Positions 1 through 9,085 of a DNA stretch of 64,000 bases are shown in pieces; the first letter of the stretch is position 1, and every line of letters begins with the position of its first letter. Location: contig NZ_CP044231.1 in assembly GCF_008727755.1 (NCBI RefSeq), positions 868,001 to 932,000 of the forward strand. The letters run 5' to 3'. The notes under the pieces were generated by a model that saw only the letters and a program-made list of their open reading frames with translations, had not been told where the DNA came from and did no database searches. This DNA comes from Microbacterium caowuchunii (GTDB lineage Bacteria > Actinomycetota > Actinomycetes > Actinomycetales > Microbacteriaceae). The position numbers and the translations under genes were made by a program.

Positions 1-358
1 GCGGCTCGGCGTCATCGGCGGGGCGGGCGGCAGTCTGATCGCGGAGGGCGGGCCGCGCCTGATCGACACCCCCGGGTTCACGGAGGAGTACAAGCCCGAG
101 GCGCAGGAGGCCATCGACATCCTGGAGGACCTGCAGGCCGACGAGTCGGGGCGGGACTGGTTCTACGTGCACCCCGCCGGCGGGTTCGGCGTGTGGAACC
201 CCGGTGAGCGCACCGGAACCTACCGGGACGGCGGAGACGTCCTGGTGACGGACGCGGACGGGGAGTCCTACATCTCGGGTGCCGACCTCGCCGTCGCCGT
301 GCTCGACGAGATCGAGAACCCGCGGCACCACCGCGAGCGCTTCACCGTCGGTTACTGA
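1..358 (+). CDS. NAD(P)-binding protein, C-terminal part (5' end outside window)
   Basis: The reading frame is open from base 2 and ends at TGA 356-358, giving about 118 residues of a C-terminus. It reads like the NAD(P)H-binding / putative NADH-flavin reductase family (COG2910, YwnB-like). I see a glycine-rich VIGGAGG stretch, a RLIDTPGF segment, the family-typical DWFYVHPA region, a GERTGTYR segment, and the closing RHHRERFTVGY that is characteristic of this family's end. Such proteins have a Rossmann fold and are predicted oxidoreductases or sugar-epimerase relatives. The true substrate is unknown. The cofactor-binding N-terminal GxxGxxG motif lies upstream of the window. The neighbouring DUF4032 gene is convergent. 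Confidence 0.75.
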   Translation, partial: RLGVIGGAGGSLIAEGGPRLIDTPGFTEEYKPEAQEAIDILEDLQADESGRDWFYVHPAGGFGVWNPGERTGTYRDGGDVLVTDADGESYISGADLAVAVLDEIENPRHHRERFTVGY

Positions 359-381
359 CGGATCCACCGACTGGCGCGGCC

Positions 382-1686
382 TCAGACGAGGTCGCGCCAG
401 TCGACGTCTTCAGCGGCCTCGTCCGTCTCGGAGGGGGAGCGCAGGACCGGGATCGACATGGTCTCGGTGGGCGGTCCCATCACGGTGGCCTCGTCGCGAC
501 GGTGGCGGAGGACATCGTCGATGTAGCTGGTGAGCACCTCGGCGAGGGGCACGGCGCGGCCACGGGCCTGTGACATGTACCAGCGGTGCTCGAGCACCTG
601 GTGGAACACCTCGGCGGGCTCGAGCTTCGCGCGCAGGTCGAACGGGATCGCCTTCACGACCGGTTCGAACACGCGGGTCAGCCACTCGTGCGCGACCATC
701 TCCTCGTCCGCGCCGGGACGGGAGACCCGCGCGCGGAACTCGTCCAGATCGTTCAGCAGTCGGCGGGCCTGGTTCTCCTCGACGTCGAGGCCGGTCAGGC
801 GCAGGAGGCGTCGCTGATGGTGTCCGGCGTCGACGACCTTGGGCTGGATCGACACCGTGGTGCCGTCCGGTGTGGTCTGCATGGACATCTCGCCGATGTC
901 GAAGCCGAGCGCGTTCAGCCGCTGCACGCGCTCGGTGATGCGCCAGGACTCGTCGACGGAGAACGTCTCCCGGTCGGTGAGGGCGCTCCACAGCGAATAG
1001 TAGGACGAGACGATGCCGTCGGCGATCTCGACCGCGTCGACGCCGCCTTCCAGCCGTCCACCCGCCTCGAGGTCCATGATCTCGCCGGCGATGTTGGTAC
1101 GGGCGATGTCGAGGTCGTGCTCGCGCTGGCCACGGGTGAGACCGGCATCGTGCAGTTCCCCCGTCTCGGCATCGACGAGGTAGGCGGCGAAAGCGCCCGC
1201 ATCCCGGCGGAAGAGGGTGTTCGAGAGGGAGACGTCGCCCCAGAAGAACCCGACGTTGTGGAGGCGCACGAGGAGGACAGCGAGGGCGTCGACGAGGCGC
1301 GCGGCCGTGTCGGGGCGCAGCACCTGGGTGAACAGGGCGCGGTAGGGCAGGGAGAACTTGAGATGCGCCGTCACGAGCACGGCGGGCAGCGGTTTGCCGT
1401 TCGCGTCCGTGCGCCCGCCGATGGCGGCGATCCGCTCCACGCACGGCACATCGAGGCGGGCCAGGTTGCCGAGCATGTCGTACTCGCGGCGGGCCATCTC
1501 CGTCGTCGTCTCCTTGACCGCGACCACGCGGCCGGACAACGTCGAGAAGCGGACGAGGTGACGTGAGATGCCCTTGGGCAGGTAGACGATGTCCGAGCTC
1601 GGCCAGTCGGCGAGCGGCGTCGACCACGGCAGGGCGAGGAGGGCCGGGTCCACGGAACTCGCCGTGATTCTCAGTGATTCGGACAT
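382..1686 (-). CDS. DUF4032 domain protein (kinase-like fold)
   Basis: This 434-residue protein matches the actinobacterial DUF4032 family, which carries a lipopolysaccharide-kinase-like (protein-kinase-fold) N-terminal half. Visible kinase-like elements are a VAVKETTTEMARREY segment near residue 55 (Lys plus helix-C Glu candidates), then FWGDVSLSNTLF near 147 (catalytic-loop-like Asp and Asn) and YLVDAETGE near 170 (metal-binding Asp-like). The C-terminal half is the family-specific helical region. No signal peptide or membrane segment is seen, so it is probably cytosolic. ATG start; it is separated by a strong hairpin from the upstream co-directional ABC ATPase gene, so it probably has its own transcript. 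Substrate unknown. Confidence 0.8.
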   Translation of the reverse strand: MSESLRITASSVDPALLALPWSTPLADWPSSDIVYLPKGISRHLVRFSTLSGRVVAVKETTTEMARREYDMLGNLARLDVPCVERIAAIGGRTDANGKPLPAVLVTAHLKFSLPYRALFTQVLRPDTAARLVDALAVLLVRLHNVGFFWGDVSLSNTLFRRDAGAFAAYLVDAETGELHDAGLTRGQREHDLDIARTNIAGEIMDLEAGGRLEGGVDAVEIADGIVSSYYSLWSALTDRETFSVDESWRITERVQRLNALGFDIGEMSMQTTPDGTTVSIQPKVVDAGHHQRRLLRLTGLDVEENQARRLLNDLDEFRARVSRPGADEEMVAHEWLTRVFEPVVKAIPFDLRAKLEPAEVFHQVLEHRWYMSQARGRAVPLAEVLTSYIDDVLRHRRDEATVMGPPTETMSIPVLRSPSETDEAAEDVDWRDLV

Positions 1687-1704
1687 GTTCCTCCGGGAAC
1701 GCGA

Positions 1705-1740
1705 CGCGGCGCGGCGGATCCGAGGATCCGCCGCGCCGCG
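1705..1740 (-). terminator. Perfect GC-rich hairpin after the UgpC-type ATPase gene
   Basis: Positions 1705-1721 and 1724-1740 are a perfect 17-base inverted repeat (CGCGGCGCGGCGGATCC and its complement) with two central bases. It lies just 3' of the minus-strand ATPase stop (1754) and upstream of the DUF4032 start (1686). There is no clear T-run on the minus strand, so it may be a non-canonical terminator or only a pause hairpin. Confidence 0.6.
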
Positions 1741-1753
1741 TTCGAGCTTTCGA

Positions 1754-2857
<1,104 letters not shown>

Positions 2858-3060
2858 GGTTTTCTCCTTCACCGGCAGGTACGTGCCGGACGATCCGTAG
2901 TGATGGAATAGCGGGGGCTTGCCCGCACGCCCGAAGGGACGCGGGACCAGTATGGCACGCGCGTCTGGGCATTTCCCAGGGACGCTGATTACGATCGACG
3001 GAGCCGTTCACCCGTGCGGCTGCGCCGGTTCCACCGGTTTTGTGCGTGATCAGAGGTCCC

Positions 3061-3993
3061 ATGTCCAGCGACGATCGTTCGAACGTTCCGGCGCCTGTCG
3101 ACCGCCGCGAGGCTGTCCGCGAGAAGGCCCAGCAAGTCCAGGCGCGCCACGCGCGCGCCGGCCGCATCCGGCTCGCCCTGCTGCTCAGCGGCGCCGTGAT
3201 CGTCGTGGGCGCGGTCGTCGTCGGCGTTGCGATGGCTTTCTCCTCGGCGACGGGCCAGCCTCAGCTGGCGCCCCGCGGGGCGAACGACGGCGGCTTCGCG
3301 ATCACCTCGGTCTCCGGTGTGGCGCTCGGATCCGCTGCCATCCCGGACACGACCCCGACAGCGCCGGCCGAGGAATCCACCGGCACCGAAGCCGACCCCA
3401 CTCCCACTCCGTCGAGCTCCTCCACCGCCGACATCCGCGTGTACGTCGACTACCTCGCGCCGGGGGCCCGGCAGTTCGAGATGGCCAACGCCCCGCAGCT
3501 GTCCAGCTGGGTGACGCAGGGGGCGGCGACGCTCTCGTATCACCCGGTGGCCATGCTCACCGCGAAGTCGAACGGCACGAAGTACTCCCTCCGCGCGGCG
3601 GGCGCCGCCGCGTGCGTGGCCACGCACTCCCCGGAGAAGGTCTTCGCCTTCAACCACGCGCTGCTCGAGCAGCAGCCCGACGCCAACTCGGACGGCCTGT
3701 CCGACGACGAACTCGCGACCCTGGCGCAGACCGCCGGCGTGAGCGAGCCCAAGGTCGTGCGCGCGTGCATCGAGAACGGCGAGTACATGGCGTGGGCCAA
3801 GTCCGCCACGGACGAGGCCGTCCACGGCATCCCCGGCACCGACGACCTCACCCTCACCGGCACGCCGATGATCCTCGTGAACGGCGAGCAGTACCGTGGG
3901 GCGCTCGATGACCCCAAGGAGTTCGCGCAGTTCGTGCTGACCACGGCGAGCGACGCGTACTACAGCACGCCGTCGCCGACGCCCCGTCCCTGA
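3061..3993 (+). CDS. Membrane-anchored DsbA/thioredoxin-fold protein lacking the CxxC motif
   Basis: 310 residues: basic cytoplasmic N-terminus, one membrane anchor at about residues 38-60, a Pro/Thr/Ser-rich linker, then a DsbA-type thioredoxin fold (starts IRVYVDYLAPGARQFE near 125). The family has Cys-Pro-x-Cys where this protein reads Ala-Pro-Gly-Ala (residues 133-136), so the redox centre is absent. The cis-proline loop (TGTPMILVNG, Pro about 269) remains. Two other cysteines (about 185 and 236) could form a structural disulphide. A VKOR gene lies nearby across tRNA-Thr, on the other strand. I infer a chaperone or binding role rather than thiol oxidation. The ATG at 3061 is preferred because translation then starts MSSDDRSN with a hydrophilic N-tail. 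Confidence 0.85.
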   Translation: MSSDDRSNVPAPVDRREAVREKAQQVQARHARAGRIRLALLLSGAVIVVGAVVVGVAMAFSSATGQPQLAPRGANDGGFAITSVSGVALGSAAIPDTTPTAPAEESTGTEADPTPTPSSSSTADIRVYVDYLAPGARQFEMANAPQLSSWVTQGAATLSYHPVAMLTAKSNGTKYSLRAAGAAACVATHSPEKVFAFNHALLEQQPDANSDGLSDDELATLAQTAGVSEPKVVRACIENGEYMAWAKSATDEAVHGIPGTDDLTLTGTPMILVNGEQYRGALDDPKEFAQFVLTTASDAYYSTPSPTPRP

Positions 3994-4033
3994 TCGGTCG
4001 CGCCCCCTCGGCGCCGGTAGACTGTTCGCGCCC

Positions 4034-4106
4034 GCCGGCTTGGCGCAATTGGTAGCGCACCTAACTTGTAATTAGGGGGTTGCAGGTTCAAGTCCTGTAG
4101 CCGGCA
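4034..4106 (+). tRNA. tRNA-Thr (anticodon TGT)
   Basis: Full cloverleaf. The acceptor stem pairs GCCGGCT (4034-4040) with AGCCGGC (4099-4105), followed by discriminator A4106 and an encoded CCA (4107-4109). The D-loop contains AATTGGTAG. The anticodon stem CCTAA/TTAGG closes the loop CTTGTAA with anticodon TGT, which reads ACA. The T-arm carries GTTCAAGTC. It sits 40 bases after the DsbA-fold gene. Confidence 0.96.
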
Positions 4107-4145
4107 CCACGACACTCACGTGCGATCAGCGGACTCCTCATCGGG

Positions 4146-4745
4146 TCAGAAGCTGCCGAGCACATCCAGCCGGATCTGCGCGACGACGGCGATGAGGATG
4201 TAGTCCAGCACGGTGACCAGCGGTGCCCAGGTGAGGAGGGCATCGCCGAACCGGGGGAGCGGTCCCCATACGCCGTCCCGCAGCGCCCACCCCAGGGTGA
4301 ACCAGAACAGCGGGATGGTCACCAGCCACACCACCATGCACCACGGGCACAGGGAGTTGTACTCGAAGACGCTGCGGTACGCGAAGTAGTGCACCAGCAG
4401 GAACCCGCCGAGCAGGAACACCGTGTAGACGCGCCAGTACCACCGGCGCAGTCCCTCCGATGCGGCCAGCGCGCTGACTCCGGCGTACACCGGCCCGAGG
4501 AACAGCGTCATGCCGATCAGGGAGTTGCTGAACCCGAGCAGATTGCCGCCCGGCGACAGCAGGTTCGGGCCGCAGGTGACCAGCACGCTGATCTCGCACG
4601 AGAACAGGGGAGCGGCGCCGGTGAGTTGCCCGATGTACTCCTGGTACAGCAGGAACGACACGACCCATCCGGCCGTCGCGGCGATGATCCAGAAGACCGC
4701 GAGGGCTCGCGGAGGACGGAGCGGTGCGACGACCGGCGGGGACAT
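4146..4745 (-). CDS. Vitamin K epoxide reductase (VKOR) family membrane protein
   Basis: 199 residues with four to five predicted membrane helices. VKOR proteins reoxidise DsbA-type thiol oxidases with quinone as electron acceptor in the cytoplasmic membrane. The needed cysteines are visible: a loop pair C50 and C58 (FSCEISVLVTCGPN) and the redox-active CPWC at 133-136, plus the conserved Ser/Asn region NSLIGMT. The ATG at 4745 gives MSPPVVAPL. An upstream in-frame extension would add a non-conserved Arg/Pro-rich tail and is rejected. The adjacent DsbA-fold protein has no CxxC, so the VKOR partner is probably encoded elsewhere. Confidence 0.92.
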   Translation of the reverse strand: MSPPVVAPLRPPRALAVFWIIAATAGWVVSFLLYQEYIGQLTGAAPLFSCEISVLVTCGPNLLSPGGNLLGFSNSLIGMTLFLGPVYAGVSALAASEGLRRWYWRVYTVFLLGGFLLVHYFAYRSVFEYNSLCPWCMVVWLVTIPLFWFTLGWALRDGVWGPLPRFGDALLTWAPLVTVLDYILIAVVAQIRLDVLGSF

Positions 4746-4938
4746 GACCCGAGTATGTCGCCTCGCCCCTCCCGCGGGTAGGGCCGGGTGCCCCCACGGC
4801 GGCGGGGTGCGGAGGCGCACGCGGGGCCCGGGCGGAAGGATCGGAGAAAAAAGTCGATCCAATTGAATCCAATTTCGCGAGCTCTCCGAATGGCTTCTGA
4901 CGGGCGGTGATCGACCGCCCCCGAGCTAGGAGGACACA

Positions 4939-5760
4939 GTGCGCAAGACCCTTTCTCTCGGTGTGGTCGTCGGAGCGCTCGCCGCTCTCGGCCTCGCCCT
5001 GCCGGCATCCGCTGCCACGGCCGGTACCGCGCAGCTCTCGGTGCTGCACGGCATCCCGGACACCCCCGTGGACGTGTACGTCAACGGGGAACTCACCCTC
5101 GACGACTTCCAGCCCGGCGACCTGGCCGGTCCGCTGGACCTGCCCGCGGGCGACTACGAGGTCGCGCTGACGGCGCCGGATGCCGCGGACGCCAGCGCGC
5201 CGATCCTCGGCCCGGCCACCGTGACGCTGGAGTCCGGTGTCAACTACACCGCGGTCGCGCACCTCACCGCAGACGGCGACCCGACCCTGACGCCGTACGT
5301 CAACGACACGGCTCAGACCGCCGTGGGCGAGGGACGCCTCACGGTCCGGCACACCGCGGCAGCTCCTGCCGTCGACGTCCTCGCCGGCGGCACGCCGGTC
5401 ATCGAGGGACTGGCCAACCCCGGGGAGGCCACCCTCAACCTGCCGGCCGGGACGATCTCCGCATCCGTCGCCGCCGCAGGAACCACCGACCCGGTCATCG
5501 GACCGGCGGACGTCGCCGTCAACGAGGGCGCGCTGACGATCGTGTACGCCTGGGGCAGCCTGGAGGACGACAACCTCGCCCTCGCCGTGCAGACCATCGA
5601 CGGACTGCACTCGCTCCCCGACGGTGTCCCCTCGGGGACGGGCGGTCAGCTGGCCGAGCGTGACGCGATGATGCAGATGCTGATGCTGGGTGGATTCGTC
5701 CTCGCAGCCGGTGCCGCCGTCTCCGGCACGCTGCTGGTGCGGGCACGCGCGAATCGCTGA
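4939..5760 (+). CDS. DUF4397 surface protein with C-terminal anchor
   Basis: 273 residues. GTG start with AGGAGG a few bases upstream. There is a signal peptide (MRKTLSLGVVVGALAALGLALPASA, cleavage near residue 25), then two DUF4397 repeats (LSVLHGIPDTPVDVYVNG and LTVRHTAAAPAVDVLAGG), a short tail LPDGVPSGTGG near residue 229, a hydrophobic segment and a basic end (RARANR). This is the layout of a sortase substrate, although the motif is not classical LPxTG. The stop overlaps the start of the class F sortase gene (TGATG), so the two are translationally coupled. I infer a cell-wall-displayed protein processed by that sortase. Its ligand or role is unknown. Confidence 0.9.
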   Translation: MRKTLSLGVVVGALAALGLALPASAATAGTAQLSVLHGIPDTPVDVYVNGELTLDDFQPGDLAGPLDLPAGDYEVALTAPDAADASAPILGPATVTLESGVNYTAVAHLTADGDPTLTPYVNDTAQTAVGEGRLTVRHTAAAPAVDVLAGGTPVIEGLANPGEATLNLPAGTISASVAAAGTTDPVIGPADVAVNEGALTIVYAWGSLEDDNLALAVQTIDGLHSLPDGVPSGTGGQLAERDAMMQMLMLGGFVLAAGAAVSGTLLVRARANR

Positions 5761-6407
5761 TGAGCACATCCGCTGGACGGGCGATCGCGGCGGCCTTCGG
5801 GGCCGTCGCGATCGCCCTTGCGCTCACCGCCTGCGCGGGCGGTGCGGCCGCCCCCACCGCGGAACCGACGGCGCCGCCCTCACCCTCCGCGACCCCGGCG
5901 CCGACCCCGGTGCGGGACGTCCCGGTCGCGCCCGCGACCGCCGCGCCGGCACAGGCCGTGGTGCCCCCGGTGCGCGTGACGGTGCCGTCGGCCGGGGTGG
6001 AGGTGCCGGTGGTGCCGGTGGCGGTCGACACCGGGGGATTCATGGAACTCCCGGTGGATCCCGCCGTCGCCGGCTGGTACCGGTACGGATCCGGTCCCTC
6101 GAGCCCGGAGGGCAACACCGTCATCTCGGCCCACGTCGACGCCCCCGACTACCCGATCGGTCCGTTCAGCAGACTCCGCGACCTCGCCGCGGGAGACGTC
6201 GTGCAGGTGACGGATGGGGCCGGAGCCACGCACGCGTACTCGGTGACGGACGTCGTCTACCATCGCAAGACGGAGCTCCCGGTCGCGGAACTCTTCTCCC
6301 GGACCGGGGACCCCGCGCTCGTGCTGATCACCTGCGGCGGGGAGTACGACCCGTCGGTCGGCCGTTACGAGGAGAACGTGGTCGTCACGGCGACCCCGGT
6401 GCCGTGA
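5760..6407 (+). CDS. Class F sortase
   Basis: 215 residues. The N-terminus is hydrophobic and ends LTACAGG (Cys25), a possible lipobox or membrane anchor, followed by a Pro/Ala/Thr-rich wall-spanning linker. The sortase fold begins near residue 68. The catalytic triad is visible: His125 (NTVISAHVDAP), Cys192 (LVLITCGGEYD) and Arg202 (SVGRYEENVVV). Sortases cleave a sorting signal and attach the protein to the cell wall or another nucleophile. The one-base overlap with the DUF4397 gene makes that protein the obvious substrate candidate. Confidence 0.93.
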   Translation: MSTSAGRAIAAAFGAVAIALALTACAGGAAAPTAEPTAPPSPSATPAPTPVRDVPVAPATAAPAQAVVPPVRVTVPSAGVEVPVVPVAVDTGGFMELPVDPAVAGWYRYGSGPSSPEGNTVISAHVDAPDYPIGPFSRLRDLAAGDVVQVTDGAGATHAYSVTDVVYHRKTELPVAELFSRTGDPALVLITCGGEYDPSVGRYEENVVVTATPVP

Positions 6408-6463
6408 GGCATCCGGCCCGCAAGAGTGTTGCCAGCGGAGGGGTGCGGGTTCACAATCGGCAC

Positions 6464-7054
6464 ATGCAGCCGGGCGGAGACCACCCTCAGGACCCCCGCC
6501 TGTCGCCGGAGGAAAGGATGCGGTCCCTTCCCGTCCCGGTCCTGCGGCTCACCCCGCAGCCCGCGCTCGACGAGATCGGGGCGGAACTCATCGTCGGCGA
6601 CGACGCGGACGGTCTCCTGCGGATGTCCGCGAGTCTGAGCTACGTCCTCCGGGGCGATGACCCCGACCCGGGGAGCGACGACATAGCGGAGCATCCGGAT
6701 GCGGTCCTGCTCGACGGGGTGCGGACCACGTGGCACCTGAACCGGTCCGAGCGGAACGGCCTCGTCCCGGTCCTCCTCGCGCACGTCGGGGAGGCGCTGA
6801 TCGGCTACCTCTCCGACGCCGCCCTGGACGTAGGGCGCGGCGACCCGCCCGCCCCCTACGCGGTCTCCGCGCGGGCCGTCCGGCGGCACGTCCCGGTCCT
6901 CGTGGACGGGCGGGAGGAGGACGGGGTGGAGATCGACACGGATCCCTTCGTCTACGCCCTCGGGGCGGAACTCGCCAACGGCAGCCTCCTGACCGCGGTC
7001 CTTCCCCGGGACGAGCTGCCGCGACTGAGGATCGCGTTCGGCCGGCGGCCCTGA
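6464..7054 (+). CDS. Conserved hypothetical protein (196 aa)
   Basis: I do not recognise the family. The protein is soluble, without signal peptide or membrane segment, rich in acidic residues and arginine. Its centre reads LSYVLRGDDPDP, then HVGEALIGYLS, then YAVSARAVRRHVPVLVDG, which has a mixed alpha/beta look. Two starts are possible. The ATG at 6464 is used here, while the ATG at 6518 has the better ribosome-binding site (GGAGGA at 6508-6513) and begins MRSLPVPVLRL. The gene follows the sortase by 56 bases and precedes a DMT transporter, with no functional hint from either. Confidence 0.65.
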   Translation: MQPGGDHPQDPRLSPEERMRSLPVPVLRLTPQPALDEIGAELIVGDDADGLLRMSASLSYVLRGDDPDPGSDDIAEHPDAVLLDGVRTTWHLNRSERNGLVPVLLAHVGEALIGYLSDAALDVGRGDPPAPYAVSARAVRRHVPVLVDGREEDGVEIDTDPFVYALGAELANGSLLTAVLPRDELPRLRIAFGRRP

Positions 7055-7104
7055 TCCGTCGTCGGCGGACGTCTGCCCGGTCCGCGGCCGCGTAACATCG
7101 CGGG

Positions 7105-8067
7105 GTGACCACCCGCCGCGCCCCCGCGTCCCCTCGGCGTCTCCCGGCGGCGGTGGCGCTGTCCGGAGCGGTGCTGGTCGGCGTCCTCACGACCGTGCAG
7201 GCGCAGATCAACGGCGCACTGGGCGCTGCCATCGGGGACGGTTTCGTGGCCGCGGTCATCTCCTTCGGTTCGGGCCTCGGCATCCTCCTCGTGCTCTCCG
7301 CGCTCCTTCCCGGCGGGCGGGCCGGATTCGGGCGGCTCGTCCGCGGTGTGCGGGAGGGCGGGGTACGGCCCTGGATGCTGCTCGGCGGGCTCGCCGGGGC
7401 GCTCACGGTGGCCACCCAGGGGCTCACCGTCGCCGTCCTGGGCGTCGCGGTGTTCACGGTGGGCGTCGTGGCGGGGCAGACGGTGAACGGGCTCGTGCTC
7501 GACCGGGCGGGGTACGGCCCGGCGGGGGTCGTGTCCGTGACGATCGGCCGGCTGAGCGGTGCCGTCCTCGCGCTCGCCGCCGTCGTGGTGTCCCTGGTCG
7601 GGGAGGGCGTCTCGGACGTGCCGCTGTGGATGCTGCTGCTGCCGTTCCTCGCCGGGGCGGGGATCGCCTGGCAGCAGGCGACCAACGGCCGGCTCCGGCA
7701 GGCCGTGCGCAGCCCGCTGACCGCCACCCTCGTGAACTTCGCCGGCGGGACGGTGGTGCTCGCGCTCGCCGCCGCCATCCGGATCGGCATCGTGGGCGCA
7801 CCCCCGCGGATGCCCACCGAGCCCTGGCTCTACCTCGGCGGAGCCATCGGCGTGGTCTACATCTTCCTGTCCGCCGCGCTCGTGCGGCACACGGGTGTGT
7901 TGCAGCTGGGGCTCGGGTCCGTCGTGGGGCTGCTCGTCACGTCCGTCGTCATCGACGCGGTGTGGCCGGCGCCATCCGGCCCGCCGCTGGTGATCGCCCT
8001 GATCTCGGTCGCCATCGCCCTCGTGGGCGTCGTCATCGCCGTCGTGCCGCGATGGCGGCGCCGCTGA
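7105..8067 (+). CDS. DMT-family transporter (YdcZ/DUF606 type)
   Basis: 320 residues, about ten predicted membrane helices arranged as two five-helix halves. The first half contains the typical VLVGVLTTVQAQINGALGAA signature of the YdcZ/DUF606 branch of the drug/metabolite transporter superfamily, and the second half repeats a similar PFLAGAGIAWQQATNGRL element. GTG start at 7105. Members are inner-membrane exporters or importers of small molecules, and the substrate cannot be told. It is convergent with the nitroreductase gene seven bases away. Confidence 0.85.
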   Translation: MTTRRAPASPRRLPAAVALSGAVLVGVLTTVQAQINGALGAAIGDGFVAAVISFGSGLGILLVLSALLPGGRAGFGRLVRGVREGGVRPWMLLGGLAGALTVATQGLTVAVLGVAVFTVGVVAGQTVNGLVLDRAGYGPAGVVSVTIGRLSGAVLALAAVVVSLVGEGVSDVPLWMLLLPFLAGAGIAWQQATNGRLRQAVRSPLTATLVNFAGGTVVLALAAAIRIGIVGAPPRMPTEPWLYLGGAIGVVYIFLSAALVRHTGVLQLGLGSVVGLLVTSVVIDAVWPAPSGPPLVIALISVAIALVGVVIAVVPRWRRR

Positions 8068-8073
8068 CCCGGA

Positions 8074-8613
8074 TCAGCGCGGCAGCGGCGAGAGGAACCG
8101 CTCCGCATCGATGGTGTGCTGCTTGCCCTCGCGGTCACGCTCCGGCTTGCCGCCCACGTACAGCCACCCCAGCAGACGTTCGTCCTCTTGCAGGCCGTGG
8201 AGCTCGGCGACGGGAGCGCTGCGGGTGTACCGCCCCGTGCGCCAGATGACGCCCCAGCCGTGCTCGTCGAGGGCGAGGCTGAGCATGTGCGCGACCCCGG
8301 CCGCCACCGCCTCCTGCTCCCAGTCGGGGACCTTGCCGCTCGGGCGGATGCAGGCCACCACAGCGATCAGCAGGGGTGCGCGCAGGGGCTTGGACGACGC
8401 GCCGTCCTTCCCCTCCGCCTGATGGATCGCACGGCCGAGCCGCTCGCGGTCCTCGCCCCGGAGTTCGATGAGTCGCCACGGATGCAGGGACGAGTGGTCG
8501 GCGACCCGGCCGGCTGCCGCGACGAGCCGTGCCAGCTCATCATGGTCCGGCGCCGCGTCGGTGACCTTCGACACCGACCTCCGCGCCCGCATCGCCTCCG
8601 TGGCGCCGGTCAT
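8074..8613 (-). CDS. Nitroreductase family protein
   Basis: 179 residues, a compact member of the FMN-dependent nitroreductase family. Visible are the N-terminal MRARRSVSKV element (phosphate-binding arginines), SSLHPWRLIEL (the family SSxNxQPWR-like motif), the AVAAGVAHMLSLALDEHGWGVIW helix, and the C-terminal LGWLYVGGKP. It reduces nitro or quinone groups with NAD(P)H. Physiological substrate unknown. Its ATG overlaps the msrB stop (TGATG at 8611-8615), so it is translated together with the methionine sulfoxide reductase, which fits an oxidative or xenobiotic stress unit. Confidence 0.88.
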   Translation of the reverse strand: MTGATEAMRARRSVSKVTDAAPDHDELARLVAAAGRVADHSSLHPWRLIELRGEDRERLGRAIHQAEGKDGASSKPLRAPLLIAVVACIRPSGKVPDWEQEAVAAGVAHMLSLALDEHGWGVIWRTGRYTRSAPVAELHGLQEDERLLGWLYVGGKPERDREGKQHTIDAERFLSPLPR

Positions 8614-9020
8614 CAGTCGTCTGCCTCGGGGGTGAACTCCAGGGCGATCGAGTTCATGCAGTAGCGGTCACCGGTGGGGGTGCCGAAGCCGTCGGGGAAG
8701 ACATGGCCGAGGTGGGAGCCGCAGGTCGCGCAGCGCACCTCGGTGCGCACCATCCCGTGAGCGTTGTCCTCGAGCAGTTCCACGGCGTCCGGGCGGATGG
8801 ACTCGTAGAAGCTCGGCCACCCGCAGTGCGAGTCGAACTTGGTGCCGCTCTTGAAGAGCTCCGAACCGCACCCGGCACAGGCGTACAGCCCCGCGCGGCT
8901 TTCGTCGAGCAGCTCACCGGTCCACGCACGCTCCGTCCCGGCCTCGCGGAGGACGGCGTACTTGTCGTCACCCAGTTCCTCGCGCCATTCCTCTTCGGAC
9001 TTGTTCACTGCGTAGCTCAT
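8613..9020 (-). CDS. msrB: Peptide-methionine (R)-S-oxide reductase MsrB
   Basis: 135 residues. Repairs methionine-R-sulfoxide in proteins. The zinc site CAGC (48-51) plus CATC (97-100) and the catalytic RYCMNS cysteine (C121) are all present, with the family motifs SHCGWPSFY and GHVFPDG. ATG at 9020 (MSYAVNKSEEEWRE) is chosen because AGGAGG lies just upstream; a longer form would add only MVMKEEP. First gene of the msrB-nitroreductase pair and divergent from the DUF2332 gene. Confidence 0.96.
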   Translation of the reverse strand: MSYAVNKSEEEWREELGDDKYAVLREAGTERAWTGELLDESRAGLYACAGCGSELFKSGTKFDSHCGWPSFYESIRPDAVELLEDNAHGMVRTEVRCATCGSHLGHVFPDGFGTPTGDRYCMNSIALEFTPEADD

Positions 9021-9085
9021 TGGCTCCTCCTTCATCACCATTCAACCCCGTCCCGCACCGTCCTGTTCCGCTCGTGACGGCGAGA

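Noticed and set aside
3081..3096. LexA-box-like sequence in the DsbA-fold gene (TTCGAACGTT)
   Set aside because: It lies inside the coding region, does not have the GAAC-N4-GTTC spacing, and no start follows it.
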